A stretch of DNA of 64,000 nt from Alphaproteobacteria bacterium (lineage in GTDB: Bacteria; Pseudomonadota; Alphaproteobacteria; CAAGCB01; CAG-977), in contig CAAGEK010000057.1 of the NCBI GenBank assembly GCA_900768845.1, forward strand, positions 1 through 64,000. Direction: 5' to 3'. Positions 34,010-43,757 of the stretch are shown here, piece after piece (the stretch's first letter is position 1; each line of letters begins with the position of its first letter). Both the position numbers and the translations under genes were made by a program. A model generated the notes under the pieces. That model did not search any database. It was not told where the DNA came from and saw only the letters and a program-made list of their open reading frames with translations.

Positions 34010-35761
34010 TCACATCTCCTGCGCCGGAGTTACGCCGAACACGCCCAAACCGGACGAAATGACCGTCATAACCCCTTTGACCAACGCCAGTCTTGCCATG
34101 GAAAGGGGTTTGTCGTTTTCATCCAGAAAACGCAGGCGGACGTTATCGCGCCCTTTGTTCCACAAACCATGGAATCCCGCGGCGACATCGTTCAGGTAAT
34201 AAGCGATGCGGTGCGGTTCAAACGCTTCGGCCGCCGCCTCGATCTGGCGCGGAAGGGTCGCAAGCAGACGGATCAGCGCGATTTCATCTTCGTCGCTCAA
34301 CAAAGACAAGTCGGCGCGAGCCAAAGCGGAATCCGACAAATCCTCTCCAGAAAACAGTTCTCCGGCATGGCGCAACACCGAACAAGCGCGGGCATGAGCG
34401 TAATTGACGTAAAAGACAGGGTTGTCTTTGGATTGTTCCTTGACTTTTTCAAGGTCGAAATCCAGATGGGCGTCATTTTTGCGCGTCAACATGATAAAGC
34501 GCATCACGTCTTTGCCCACTTCGTCGATAACGTCGCGCAAAGTAACGAAAGTCCCCGCTCTTTTCGACATTTTGACGGGTTCTCCGTTGCTCATCAGGTT
34601 GACCATCTGGCACAATTTGACGTCCAAGCGGCCTTCGCCCGCCGTCAAAGCCTTTATCGCCGCCTGCATCCGTTTGACATAGCCGCCGTGATCCGCGCCC
34701 CACACGTCAATCATATCCGTAAATCCGCGCTGATACTTGTCCAGATGGTACGCCATGTCGGATGCGAAATAAGTATACGTTCCGTCCGATTTTTTCAAAG
34801 CGCGATCGACATCGTCGCCGAATTCGGTCGCTTTGAACAACGTTTGCGGGCGGGCTTCCCAATCGTCGGGCAACTTGCCTTTCGGAGGTTCCAAAACGCC
34901 TTCGTAAATCAAGCCCTGTGCGCGCAGGAAATCAATCACGCCGGCGACCTTTCCCGCTTCGACCAGTTTTCTTTCCGACGAAAACACGTCGAATTTAATC
35001 CCCAACGCCGCCAAATCGTCGCGAATCATATCCAGCATCGCTTCAATGGTATAGGAACGGAACAACGGCAACCATTCGCTTTCCGGCTTGCCCAGCCATT
35101 TATCCCCTTCCCGTCCGGCCAAAGCCCGACCGACCGGTATCAGGTAGTCCCCGGGGTACAGACCTTCGGGAATCGCGCCGACGTCCTCGCCCAAAGCCTC
35201 GCGATAACGCACATACGCGGAACGAGCCAGAACATCAACCTGTGATCCCGCATCGTTGACGTAATATTCGCGAGTGACGTCATATCCGGCCTTTTTCAGC
35301 AATTCCGCCAAAGCGTCCCCGAACACGGCACCGCGGCCGTGTCCGACGTGCATCGGACCGGTCGGATTGGCCGAAACGAATTCCACATTAATCCGTTTGC
35401 CCTTGCCCGCATCCGATTCTCCGAACGCCGCGCCGGTTTCCAAAATCTCTTTGAGGCGGGAATACCAGAACGATTTGGACAAACGCATATTGACGAATCC
35501 GGGGCCGGCGATTTCAACGCTTTCAATAATGTCGCCGCCTTGCAGTTTTTCAACCAGCAACGCCGCAAAATCACGCGGTTTCATCCCGACCTGAGAAGCC
35601 AGAACCATCGCCGCGTTCGTCGCCGCATCGCCATGAGCGGCGTCTCTGGGAGGTTCGGCGACGACGCGTGACGTATCCGGCGCATGGGGCAACCGCCCTT
35701 CCCGCGCCAATTCTTCCACGCATTGAACGACATTGTTTCGGATGTATTTAAAGATATTCAT
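34010..35761 (-). CDS. argS: Arginyl-tRNA synthetase
   Basis: This class I synthetase charges tRNA-Arg. The 583-residue product carries the HIGH-like motif in SANPTGPMHVGHGRGAVFGD, the KMSK-like region KMSKRAGTFVTLRDVID, and the anticodon-binding DALR domain at the C-terminus (AFEPHRIAYYLNDVAAGFHGLW). It follows dgt by three bases and leads into the SPOR gene. Length is normal. Confidence 0.96.
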   Translation of the reverse strand: MNIFKYIRNNVVQCVEELAREGRLPHAPDTSRVVAEPPRDAAHGDAATNAAMVLASQVGMKPRDFAALLVEKLQGGDIIESVEIAGPGFVNMRLSKSFWYSRLKEILETGAAFGESDAGKGKRINVEFVSANPTGPMHVGHGRGAVFGDALAELLKKAGYDVTREYYVNDAGSQVDVLARSAYVRYREALGEDVGAIPEGLYPGDYLIPVGRALAGREGDKWLGKPESEWLPLFRSYTIEAMLDMIRDDLAALGIKFDVFSSERKLVEAGKVAGVIDFLRAQGLIYEGVLEPPKGKLPDDWEARPQTLFKATEFGDDVDRALKKSDGTYTYFASDMAYHLDKYQRGFTDMIDVWGADHGGYVKRMQAAIKALTAGEGRLDVKLCQMVNLMSNGEPVKMSKRAGTFVTLRDVIDEVGKDVMRFIMLTRKNDAHLDFDLEKVKEQSKDNPVFYVNYAHARACSVLRHAGELFSGEDLSDSALARADLSLLSDEDEIALIRLLATLPRQIEAAAEAFEPHRIAYYLNDVAAGFHGLWNKGRDNVRLRFLDENDKPLSMARLALVKGVMTVISSGLGVFGVTPAQEM

Positions 35762-35764
35762 GGA

Positions 35765-36931
35765 TCAAATCCTCACTTGAGGGTCAAACAAACGGGTGTG
35801 AAGCTCTATCGCGGACGCATCGGTCAGCCCCGCGACGAAATCGGCCGTCAATCGGGCGCGGCTTTTGGCATCGGGCATTGTTTCCGCCCTTTTCCGCCAT
35901 TGCGTCGGCAACAAATTGGGTTCGTTGAACAGCAAAGCGAACAAATCGCGCACAATCCGCTTTCCTTTGCTGGTCATTTGGTTGATTTTATAATGGCGAT
36001 ACATATTCGGAAACAAAAACCCCTTCAGGCTTTTCATTTCCTCGCGCATTCCGGCGGAAAAGCAAATCAGGGGAAAGCCCGCCGAACGGACGTCTTCCAC
36101 GGTTTCGGGACGGATTTCCTCCAACTTCCTCTTTGAAGCCTCCGCCACATCCAAAATCATATCGTTAATCATCCGGCGCACCGTTTCCGCAACGATTTTT
36201 GAAGGGGCGACGTCGGGATATTCCGACAAGACGCATTTGTAGTGACGCATGAAGAAGGGCACGCCTTCCAGCTCTTCAACGTGTATCAGCCCCATTTTCA
36301 ACCCGTCGTCCGTATCGTGGTTGGAATACGCGATGTCATCAGCCAAGGATGCGACCTGAGCTTCAAGGGCGGGGAAACCGTCCAGTTCCAAATCGTGTTT
36401 TTCATTGTATTCCGCTATCTCTACGGGCAAAGGCGGCTTTTCCTCCCCCGCCAGAGGGCCGTTATGCTTGACCAACCCTTCCAACGTTTCCCAACACAGG
36501 TTGATACCGTCGAAACGCGGATACTTCTGTTCCAGGAAAGTGACGATTTTCAACGAATGGGCGTTATGGTCGAAACCGCCGTATTCTTTCATGCATTCGT
36601 TCAAAGCCATTTCGCCCGCGTGTCCGAACGGCGTATGCCCCAGATCGTGCGCCAATGCCAAAGCTTCGCCCAAATCCTGATTCAAATCCAGCATACGGCA
36701 CAAAGAACGGGTGATTTGCGACACTTCCAAAGAATGCGTCAAACGCGTCCGCAGGCTGTTTCCCTCATGATACACGAAAACCTGCGTTTTGGATTCCAAA
36801 CGGCGGAAAGCTTCGGAATGAATGATTCTGTCGCGGTCGCGCTGGAAACACGAACGGTACGGGGCTTCGCGCTCGGGATAGAGCCGCCCGCGTGTCTTTT
36901 CCGCAAAGGTCGCATACGAAGCCAATGTCAT
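35765..36931 (-). CDS. dgt: dGTPase-like HD-domain triphosphohydrolase
   Basis: A 388-residue dNTP triphosphohydrolase. The HD metal ligands are in RLTHSLEVSQITRSL and ALAHDLGHTPFGHAGE, and the distal Asp lies in ASLADDIAYSNHDTDDG. It hydrolyses dNTPs to nucleoside and tripolyphosphate (family knowledge). I start at ATG 36931; a TTG two codons earlier has no support. It heads the minus-strand run dgt-argS-SPOR-nagZ-M50-tat-serS-surE. Confidence 0.93.
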   Translation of the reverse strand: MTLASYATFAEKTRGRLYPEREAPYRSCFQRDRDRIIHSEAFRRLESKTQVFVYHEGNSLRTRLTHSLEVSQITRSLCRMLDLNQDLGEALALAHDLGHTPFGHAGEMALNECMKEYGGFDHNAHSLKIVTFLEQKYPRFDGINLCWETLEGLVKHNGPLAGEEKPPLPVEIAEYNEKHDLELDGFPALEAQVASLADDIAYSNHDTDDGLKMGLIHVEELEGVPFFMRHYKCVLSEYPDVAPSKIVAETVRRMINDMILDVAEASKRKLEEIRPETVEDVRSAGFPLICFSAGMREEMKSLKGFLFPNMYRHYKINQMTSKGKRIVRDLFALLFNEPNLLPTQWRKRAETMPDAKSRARLTADFVAGLTDASAIELHTRLFDPQVRI

Positions 36932-37012
36932 CCACAACCGCCCTGTAATGATAAATCCGACGTATTATACATAAATTGAATCGGAAAGCCATGTTTTGTT
37001 GAAAAAAAACGT

Positions 37013-37672
37013 TTAGCGCACACGATGGAAAGTCTTGTGCCTGAGCGCGCCCGTCTTTTTATCGCGATAGACGACGTCGGCGCACTCCGACCATTCGTAA
37101 ACTTTTTCGCCCGCCGCATCCAACCGGTCGTCAAGATGCGTTTTCTTGGCCATCATCGCTTTGAAATATTTGTCCGACAAAGCGACAAGGGAATTATACG
37201 TTTCCTGCGTCACCGGCAAAGGCGCGGCGGCGACCCCGGCCTTCAACGCTTCGGCCAGCTTCGGGGCATAAGCCCTTAAAACCCCGCGGGCGTGTGCGAC
37301 GTGCTTCATTTCGTGGCGCATAACCAAATCGTACTTGCACGACCCTTTCGGATAATCGGAGGAAATCTCGACGATCAGGCGTTCAAAACCGAACCCAAGC
37401 TTCAAACGTTTGATCGTCCCGTCCGGAGCGTATTCCGGCGTAAGGGGATCCATATAAATGACGGAATCGGTGCATCCCGCCGACGTCGTTCCCGCGCACG
37501 GAACGATGGAACGGTTTTGAACGAAAGACACCGTGCCGTCGTCCGTTTTCACTTCGATTTCCGGCGCGGAAGGCAAAACCGCGGGACGGGACGGTTTGAA
37601 CGCGTCGAACAAACCGGCCGACGCATCGCAGGAAAACATCAAAAGCACCGCAAACAAGATTTTATTTTTCAT
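37013..37672 (-). CDS. Exported HExxH protein A
   Basis: A 219-residue protein with a signal peptide (MKNKILFAVLLMFSCDASA). The mature part has a beta-rich N-terminal region, then SSDYPKGSCKYDLVMRHEMKHVAHARGVL with a zinc motif HEMKH around residues 120-124. A helical segment and a C-terminal WSECADVVYRD follow. It is paralogous to the gene at 37793; both share the block DYPKGSC, then HExxHV, R and VL. It is probably a periplasmic or secreted zinc peptidase. Family not recognised with confidence. Start chosen at the signal peptide ATG. Confidence 0.75.
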   Translation of the reverse strand: MKNKILFAVLLMFSCDASAGLFDAFKPSRPAVLPSAPEIEVKTDDGTVSFVQNRSIVPCAGTTSAGCTDSVIYMDPLTPEYAPDGTIKRLKLGFGFERLIVEISSDYPKGSCKYDLVMRHEMKHVAHARGVLRAYAPKLAEALKAGVAAAPLPVTQETYNSLVALSDKYFKAMMAKKTHLDDRLDAAGEKVYEWSECADVVYRDKKTGALRHKTFHRVR

Positions 37673-37792
37673 ACGAACCCCGTCTTTATTAATGCAAAAA
37701 CGCCCGTACAAAATTACGGAACGCCGTTTTTGTAATAAATTGCCCCGCCTTCGGCCGAAAGAGGCGCATCCCCCTTCCCCCGCCGGAAAGAA

Positions 37793-38671
37793 TCAGCCGT
37801 CGCTTACGTCCGTCCCGTTTCTGCGCCGGTGTTTTCTCCATTCTTTCGTATTTCTTTTGTAAAGATTCGGCTCTTTTTTACGGAATGCGTCGGTCTTGTT
37901 CCGAATCGTTTTTTCGCTTTTGTTCGCCTCGCGTTTTCCGTCTTCGGAACATTGAAGCCATCCGAAACGGTTGTTGGCGGGATCATCCAGAATCGCATCC
38001 ATTTTTTTCGTTTTTTCCAAAATCTTCTGAACCCCTTTTTGAGCGATGGCATGAAAAGATTCAAGATCCTCCCGCGAATAGGGAAAATCCCTTTTTTCCA
38101 AATCATCCGCTATCAAAGCCGCCACTTTCGGCGCGTCGTCTTCAAGGACGCTGCGCGAAGTGGCGACGTGCGTCAGTTCATGTTTCAAAATCTGGTCGAA
38201 ACCGCAACTTCCTTTCGGATAATCGTTCGACACGGAAACAAGGAAAGGCCGTATCAAGCCGATTTCCAACAACAAATCCCCGTTCGGCAACACGGCCATC
38301 GAATAAGAAAAATTTTTCGCCGTACATCCCACCGCATCTTCGGTTTCGCAACGTTGTCGAACAACCTTTGTCGGCACATATTCGTATTCGACGCTTCCCA
38401 TGTTAAGCCTCAGGCGGACTTTCGGCTTTGTCAAAGTGTCGGGACGGCCGGCGGCGGCGGCGGGCAAGGCTCCGAACAAAAAATCCTGATTGTTCTTTTT
38501 GCGGGAATAAGACCGGTTCCGGCGGTATGCCGTCCGTTTCGGAGCGGAGGAAACGGCGGAGCCCGTTTCGCCCGCCGACACACGAAAAGCCGGCGACACG
38601 ACAATACCCGATAATGCGATCAAGCCCAGACAAAACATCCGTGCCGTTTTCATTTTCATCCCCGCTTTCAT
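37793..38671 (-). CDS. Exported HExxH protein B
   Basis: A 292-residue protein starting at ATG 38671; the ATGs at 38659 and 38653 are alternatives. The signal peptide is ARMFCLGLIALSGIVVSPAF. It shares SNDYPKGSCGFDQILKHELTHVATSRSVL with the gene at 37013, including the zinc motif HELTH. The C-terminus is strongly basic (RRNGTDVSDG end, many Lys and Arg), unlike copy A. The two genes lie 120 bases apart in tandem and derive from a duplication. The target is unknown. Confidence 0.75.
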   Translation of the reverse strand: MKAGMKMKTARMFCLGLIALSGIVVSPAFRVSAGETGSAVSSAPKRTAYRRNRSYSRKKNNQDFLFGALPAAAAGRPDTLTKPKVRLRLNMGSVEYEYVPTKVVRQRCETEDAVGCTAKNFSYSMAVLPNGDLLLEIGLIRPFLVSVSNDYPKGSCGFDQILKHELTHVATSRSVLEDDAPKVAALIADDLEKRDFPYSREDLESFHAIAQKGVQKILEKTKKMDAILDDPANNRFGWLQCSEDGKREANKSEKTIRNKTDAFRKKEPNLYKRNTKEWRKHRRRNGTDVSDG

Positions 38672-38810
38672 ATTCCGACGTTTCAGTATAGCAAAGAACA
38701 AAACCTTACGCAAAACCGAATCATTTGTAAAATTTCTGTAGCTTTCCTTCGCCTTTTCCTGTAAAAAAGAAAAAAGAGCGTGTAAAAAAGGCATTTTGAA
38801 CAAAAAAACA

Positions 38811-39662
38811 ATGGACGACGCAGGCCCTGATCTTTCAACTCCCGACGGTCATTCGGGTTTTTCCGTTTCATCTTGGAACGTCAATTCAATCAAAGTGCGT
38901 CTGCCTTTGTTGACGGAGTATTTGCGCGAATTCGCGCCCGACGTCATGATGTTGCAGGAAATAAAAACCGAAAACGCGCTTTTCCCTTTTTTTGAGCTGA
39001 AATCCGCCGGTTATCACGCGTTAGTCAACGGGCAAAAGGGGTATGCCGGCGTCGCGATCCTTTCCAAAGCCCCTTTAAAACACGTCGCGGACGTTCCGGC
39101 GGGCGTTCCCGACGAAAACAGCCCTCAGGCACGTTTCATCGAGGCCGAATCCGAAAACGGCCGGCATTTCATTTCCGTTTACGTCCCCAACGGACAGCCT
39201 CCGGCTTCCGCGCCCGACAGCCTTGAACGGCTGGAATACAAAACGGCTTGGCTGGACGCTTTGATCGAACGCGTTTCTTTTTTGATGCGTCGGGAAATTC
39301 CCTTTGTTCTGGGCGGGGATTTCAACGTCATCGAAACGGACGAAGACGTGTACGACCCGCGCCCCTTTGAAAACGGAGCGTTTACCCTGCCTTGCGTTCG
39401 GGAACGGTTCAGAAGGCTGGCTTTCGCCGGCCTGACCGAAGCCCTCAGGGCGAAAGCGTCCCTGCGTCCTTTGTATTCTTATTGGGATTATCAGGGCGGG
39501 GCGCGCAAAAAAAACAACGGCATTTTGCTTGACCGCCTTTTCCTGTCGCCCGATTTTGCGGACGCCCTGAAAAGCGCAACCGTTGACGACATTTACAGAG
39601 ATAAGGAAAAAACATCCGACCACGCCCCCGTCCGGTGCGTTTTCACGCCGGAAATTGTTTGA
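38811..39662 (+). CDS. xth: Exodeoxyribonuclease III
   Basis: ExoIII/AP endonuclease in base-excision repair. The 283-residue protein has SSWNVNSIKVRLP, LQEIKTENALFP with the metal Glu, GYAGVAILSK, LGGDFNVIETDEDVYDP and TSDHAPV. All key residues of the exonuclease-endonuclease-phosphatase fold are present. The start is uncertain: ATG 38811 or TTG 38796, neither with a clear ribosome site. It is divergent from the exported HExxH gene B. A CorC-like gene follows by 17 bases. Confidence 0.95.
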   Translation: MDDAGPDLSTPDGHSGFSVSSWNVNSIKVRLPLLTEYLREFAPDVMMLQEIKTENALFPFFELKSAGYHALVNGQKGYAGVAILSKAPLKHVADVPAGVPDENSPQARFIEAESENGRHFISVYVPNGQPPASAPDSLERLEYKTAWLDALIERVSFLMRREIPFVLGGDFNVIETDEDVYDPRPFENGAFTLPCVRERFRRLAFAGLTEALRAKASLRPLYSYWDYQGGARKKNNGILLDRLFLSPDFADALKSATVDDIYRDKEKTSDHAPVRCVFTPEIV

Positions 39663-39679
39663 TTGTTTCGAGGAAAAAT

Positions 39680-41032
39680 ATGGAATACCCGTATCTGAAA
39701 CTGTTTTGTGCTTTCCTGTTCATCGCGATGAACGCTTTTTTCGTCGCGGCGGAATTTTCCATCGTGAAAATCCGGCGGTCGAAGCTGGAAGAAATGCTCC
39801 ATCACGGAAATAAAAAAGCGAAACTGGCCATAACCGTCACAAATTCGCTGGATTCCTATCTCAGTGCAACCCAGCTGGGCATCACGCTGGCTTCGTTGGC
39901 TTTGGGCTGGATCGGCGAACCGGCTTTGGCTTTTCTGATTGATCCGTTGTTCGGTCCGCTGTTCCACGACAACCCCATTTTGTTGCACAGCGTCAGCTTT
40001 GCCTTCGCTTTTACGCTCATCACCCTGATGCACGTCGTATTCGGCGAATTGGTGCCTAAATCCGTGGCCATTCAAAAAACGACGGCTTCCGTCCTGTTCG
40101 TCGTCCGCCCGCTGTTCCTGTTTGCCAAAGTGTTTTATCCCGTCATTTATGTTTTCGACCACTTGGCCGCCTTGTGTTTGAAAATTTTCGGCATCCGCCC
40201 CGCAAAAGACAACGAAGTCGCTCATTCCGAAGAGGAAATCAAGCTGATCGCCAGCGCAAGCCAGCGCGGAGGGATCATTGACAAAACCGAAAGCGAAATC
40301 ATCAAGAACGCCGTCGATTTTTCCGATAAAATCGCCCGTGAAATCATGATTCCGCGTCAGGATATGGAATGTTTGTATCTGGAATGTTCTTACGACGAAA
40401 ACATGGAAGTCGTCCGTTCCACCGGACATACGCGCTATCCCGTTTGCGACGAAGATAAAGACAATGTCATCGGCATGGTTCATTTGCGCGACATTTTGAT
40501 GAACGCCGAGGAAAAAGACCTGACGAAAATGTTGCGCGAAGTTCTGTTCGTTCCCGAAAGCCTGTCCGTTTCCGAAGTTCTGCACACGATGAGACGCCGC
40601 CGCATCCACATGGCGATTGTCATCGACGAATACGGCGGCACGTCGGGATTGATTTCTTTGGAAGACGTTTTGGAAGAACTGGTCGGCGACATCAAAGACG
40701 AACACGATACGACGACCGAAGTCGACGCCAAACGCAGAGAAGACGGATCGTATGAATTTCTGGGCATGACGCTTTTGGACGAAGCCATGGAATACATGGG
40801 GCTTCATCCGTTGGACGAACACGAGGAAGACACCATCGGCGGATATGTGTTCGGATTGCTGGCGCGCAAGCCCAAGGTCGGCGACGTTATCGAATGTCCG
40901 CTATGCACGTTTGAAATTTTGGAAATAGACGGCTTCCGCGTTAAAAAAGTTCGCGCCGTCATCAAAACCCGCAAAGACGAAGCCGAAGAAGAAAACACGG
41001 TTTTAACGGAAACGGAAATCAAAGAAGACTGA
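39680..41032 (+). CDS. CNNM/CorC-HlyC family membrane protein
   Basis: A 450-residue protein with an N-terminal DUF21 (CNNM) domain of four membrane segments, containing NSLDSYLSATQLGITLASLALGW and HVVFGELVPKS. A pair of CBS domains follows (about residues 215-335, with TRYPVCDEDKDNVIGMVHL and HMAIVIDEYGGTSGLISLEDVLEELVGDI), then the CorC_HlyC domain. Family members are linked to Mg/Co handling or named hemolysins. GAGGAAAA precedes the ATG; an earlier frame start inside xth is unsupported. Confidence 0.92.
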   Translation: MEYPYLKLFCAFLFIAMNAFFVAAEFSIVKIRRSKLEEMLHHGNKKAKLAITVTNSLDSYLSATQLGITLASLALGWIGEPALAFLIDPLFGPLFHDNPILLHSVSFAFAFTLITLMHVVFGELVPKSVAIQKTTASVLFVVRPLFLFAKVFYPVIYVFDHLAALCLKIFGIRPAKDNEVAHSEEEIKLIASASQRGGIIDKTESEIIKNAVDFSDKIAREIMIPRQDMECLYLECSYDENMEVVRSTGHTRYPVCDEDKDNVIGMVHLRDILMNAEEKDLTKMLREVLFVPESLSVSEVLHTMRRRRIHMAIVIDEYGGTSGLISLEDVLEELVGDIKDEHDTTTEVDAKRREDGSYEFLGMTLLDEAMEYMGLHPLDEHEEDTIGGYVFGLLARKPKVGDVIECPLCTFEILEIDGFRVKKVRAVIKTRKDEAEEENTVLTETEIKED

Positions 41033-41044
41033 AAAAACTTCCGC

Positions 41045-41465
41045 TTCACAAGACGCCCGGCGCGTGGTACTTCACACGACGGGCGTAGCCTTTTTGCTAC
41101 CGGCTACGCTTACGGCGTACAACACTCCGGCAGGTGCATTTTGTTGCTTGCCATCCGTAAACGGGTTGGGCAGGTCTTGTGTCAGCCGGTCTGACGAAGT
41201 ATCTTCCTTAGTATATATCCTGCAATCTTACGGGCGTTCTTTCCCTCGGATAGCCCCCTTGCACCGAAACTTTATGTCGCTCCGACGCTCGTAAACCGTC
41301 AAACCGCTTTTCCCTTTCAGAAAACCGGCAAAGCTCGATACACTCATCTTCGGCAGAGCATATGCTCATGAACCTGACATCCTCCGCTTCTATTATCGCG
41401 TTTCCTTTCCAACCGCATGACTGTAAGCTTTCACAAAGCACGCGCTTGGCTTATGCGTTCAGAGG
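41045..41465 (-). mobile_element. Decayed IS200-like element, copy 3
   Basis: On the minus strand a degraded tnpA is readable: PKMSVSSFAGFLKGKSGLT, YERRSDIKFRCKG and, after a frameshift, a segment matching KNARKIAGY. The same tail of about 170 bases as in copies 1 and 2 follows (GTTTACGGATGGC, GCACCTGCCGGAGTG, CTACGCCCGTCGTGTGAAG). The terminal hairpin is weakened. The N-terminal half of tnpA is not recognisable. It fills the gap between the CorC-like gene and the methyltransferase. Confidence 0.72.
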
Positions 41466-41487
41466 ATAAAAAAGCCCTTTCATCCGT

Positions 41488-42087
41488 TCATTTTTCAGCG
41501 ATACAATCGATAAAAGCGGATTTGCCGTAATAATCCTCCGCCGTTTCCCGAATATCGGTTTTTGAAAAAGCGTTCAACAGGCTTGCGGCATACGAAACAT
41601 CGAAAAAATGGCGGAAATGATCGTTGACGAACATATTTTCGCCGATTTTGCGACCTTTACCGAACAAAGGGTCGCGGACGGATTTACACCTCATGCAAAA
41701 CAAGCCGCCCTGCTTGAGCGACGCGAAAATCCGGTCGACGATCGCCCGCGTTTGCAAATCGTCAAAATAATGCAAAGACAAATGCGCGTAAATGACGTCG
41801 AAAGAAACGGAAAAATCGAATGTCGCGGTATCATGGCATATTTTTTCAATACGCGGGTCGGTGATTTTGCTTAATGCCGTATCGGAAACATCCAACGCCG
41901 TTACGTTCAACCCGTTTCCGGCAAAGAAAACGGAATCGCGCCCCGCTCCGCACCCGACGTCCAACAGCGTCAGGCATCCTTTTTCTTTTATCTTTGCCAG
42001 ACACGTTTGCGCGAACGAAGACGGCCTCCCCGAATTTTCCCACTGTTCCCAATTCCCGTTCCAATAGCCGCGAATATCGGAGTGCAT
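41488..42087 (-). CDS. Class I SAM-dependent methyltransferase
   Basis: A 199-residue methyltransferase with motif I LLDVGCGAGRDSVFFAGNG, motif II ALDVSD, and FDVIYAHLSLHYF, layout as in TehB-like and small Methyltransf_11/25 proteins. The substrate cannot be inferred. The ATG at 42087 has GGGATG upstream. It is divergent from the unknown gene starting near 42107, so their promoters must overlap or lie within coding sequence. Single gene by context. Confidence 0.85.
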   Translation of the reverse strand: MHSDIRGYWNGNWEQWENSGRPSSFAQTCLAKIKEKGCLTLLDVGCGAGRDSVFFAGNGLNVTALDVSDTALSKITDPRIEKICHDTATFDFSVSFDVIYAHLSLHYFDDLQTRAIVDRIFASLKQGGLFCMRCKSVRDPLFGKGRKIGENMFVNDHFRHFFDVSYAASLLNAFSKTDIRETAEDYYGKSAFIDCIAEK

Positions 42088-42106
42088 CGATTTTTCATCC
42101 CTATTC

Positions 42107-43252
42107 TTGTTTTTATGTTCCGTTTACCGTACACTTTATGAAAATTTATACTTACGGCAAGGTATTTTAGCGTTGGGTTGTCTTTTCCGTTTCTTCATTT
42201 TCTTTTTTGTAATACCGTATTTTTTCCCGCCGATGGTGCGTTTCCTCGACGGAAAAAATCAGGATTCAATCGAATTGACGGAAGAGAATGATTCGGAAGA
42301 TCTCGAAAAATCCCTTCCCATCCCCGTCAGAACTGACCGTTTTGAGCAGTTTCATACGGAAACGTCCAAAATCCTGATGAAGAAACTTTATCCCGCCGAT
42401 TTTTCGGAAGACGCCCCGCCGGCGCACCGAAACAAGCCGACACGACGACACAAACTGACGTTAAGTGACATACCGACGCGACAACAAGAAGACACGTCGA
42501 CTGATATGCCGGAGCCGAGCGACTTATCGCCGGCCGAAGAAGCGCGTCCCCGAATTGACATTACCGGAACGCTTCCCAAGCGCACGTCAAATAATCCGGA
42601 CAACAAAGCGGGAGAACGGTTGCGTCAATCCTATCTGGCTTTTTTAAGAAGGAATCCCGAAAAAATTCCTTTTGCCGTCGAAAGACAGCCTCCTTTTTAC
42701 CGTCCCTACGTTGCTCCTCAACGCGGATCGGCCAAAATGCACGAATTTTTCAGACAGGAACAGCGTTTGGATGACGAAGAACTGCAAAAATGGGAAGATG
42801 AAATCCGTGAACGCGCCCGTTTTATCAACGCCGAAAACGAATATTTCAAACGGCTGAAAATCTCGGAGCAAAAACGTATTTTAGGCAATGATACGATTAC
42901 CTTCAAGCCGCCTTTGAGCGAAAAAGAAATCAGAAACGCGGCTTTTACCGCCGTTGTAAAGCAACGTTTAAAACGCAGAAAAATCCATATTCCCGAAAAC
43001 GAGTTTTTCATTTATTTCAATGCGTTGAAAACCGCGGAAAAGGCGCGAAAGCCGTCGATTTACACATTTGAAAACGCCGACGGTTTCCGCATTGTTTATC
43101 CGGAAAACTATTTTCCCGAACCCGACGAGCGGCTGGATCTATCCTTGTTGACTCCGGCGCAAAAAGCCAAAGCCGAAGAGCAGTTCCGCAAATACAAAAT
43201 AACGACGGGCGTTATTTCCCGCCCCCGCCATCCTGAAGCGTTCCACTATTAA
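42107..43252 (+). CDS. Predicted membrane-anchored protein of unknown function
   Basis: Up to 381 residues. The first about 45 include a hydrophobic stretch (FRFFIFFFVIPYFF) that may anchor it; the rest is hydrophilic, with a charged Pro/Glu-rich linker (PAEEARPRIDI) and a helical region rich in RRK (QEQRLDDEELQKWEDEIR). The start is unclear: TTG 42107, a later TTG near 42173, or ATG 42233. The 3' end overlaps the convergent ankyrin gene by 41 bases. I do not recognise a family. Codon use is like its neighbours. Confidence 0.6.
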   Translation: MFLCSVYRTLYENLYLRQGILALGCLFRFFIFFFVIPYFFPPMVRFLDGKNQDSIELTEENDSEDLEKSLPIPVRTDRFEQFHTETSKILMKKLYPADFSEDAPPAHRNKPTRRHKLTLSDIPTRQQEDTSTDMPEPSDLSPAEEARPRIDITGTLPKRTSNNPDNKAGERLRQSYLAFLRRNPEKIPFAVERQPPFYRPYVAPQRGSAKMHEFFRQEQRLDDEELQKWEDEIRERARFINAENEYFKRLKISEQKRILGNDTITFKPPLSEKEIRNAAFTAVVKQRLKRRKIHIPENEFFIYFNALKTAEKARKPSIYTFENADGFRIVYPENYFPEPDERLDLSLLTPAQKAKAEEQFRKYKITTGVISRPRHPEAFHY

Positions 43253-43757
43253 CGCCTTCCCGCCTTACCTTGTCGAAATAGGCGCACACCTCTGCGTGCC
43301 GCCGCTTCCATGCCAAAGACATCGCGCTTTCGCCGTTATACACCTTTGCCGTCATATCCGCGCCGCATTCCGTCAAATGTTTGACAATGTCAAGATAACC
43401 GCGCATCGCCGCATCGGCCAAAGCTTCATCCGTTTCTTTGACGCCGCACGCCGTCAAAATCCGGACGGTTTCAAAACATCCGTGCGCCGCCGCACCTATC
43501 AGGGCGGCTTTCAAATTCCCCTTTCCGTGACGGCATAAATAACGCACGACCTCCGTACGGCCGAACGAAGACGCGGAAACGACAGCCCAATCGTCAAACA
43601 CGCCGTATTGCGTCAAAGTGCGTACAACGTCCAAATCGCCCCGTTCCGCCGCCGTAACCAGCACACCTTTCAAATCTTCCGGCGACGTATCGGGCAAACA
43701 CGCCTTCAACCCTTCGATATCCCCTTTCGCCGCGGCTTCAAAAGCTTTTGAACTCAC
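43212..43757 (-). CDS. Ankyrin-repeat protein
   Basis: A 181-residue protein made of about five ankyrin-like units: AAAKGDIEGLKACL, TAAERGDLDVVRTLTQYG, ASSFGRTEVVRYLCRHG, GAAAHGCFETVRILTACG and DAAMRGYLDIVKHLTECGAD. Ankyrins mediate protein-protein binding and are frequent in host-associated bacteria. The GTG start overlaps the stop of the upstream PcfJ-like repeat gene (GTGA), so the two are co-translated. No signal peptide is present. Confidence 0.85.
   Translation of the reverse strand: MSSKAFEAAAKGDIEGLKACLPDTSPEDLKGVLVTAAERGDLDVVRTLTQYGVFDDWAVVSASSFGRTEVVRYLCRHGKGNLKAALIGAAAHGCFETVRILTACGVKETDEALADAAMRGYLDIVKHLTECGADMTAKVYNGESAMSLAWKRRHAEVCAYFDKVRREGVNSGTLQDGGGGK

Noticed and set aside
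34007..35245. Plus-strand frame of 412 codons opposite argS
   Set aside because: It is a shadow of argS with no motif and no start signal.
39593..40822. Minus-strand frame of 409 codons opposite the CorC-like gene
   Set aside because: The opposite strand encodes a clear CNNM-CBS-CorC protein. The antisense product is rich in Phe, Gln and His with no domain.
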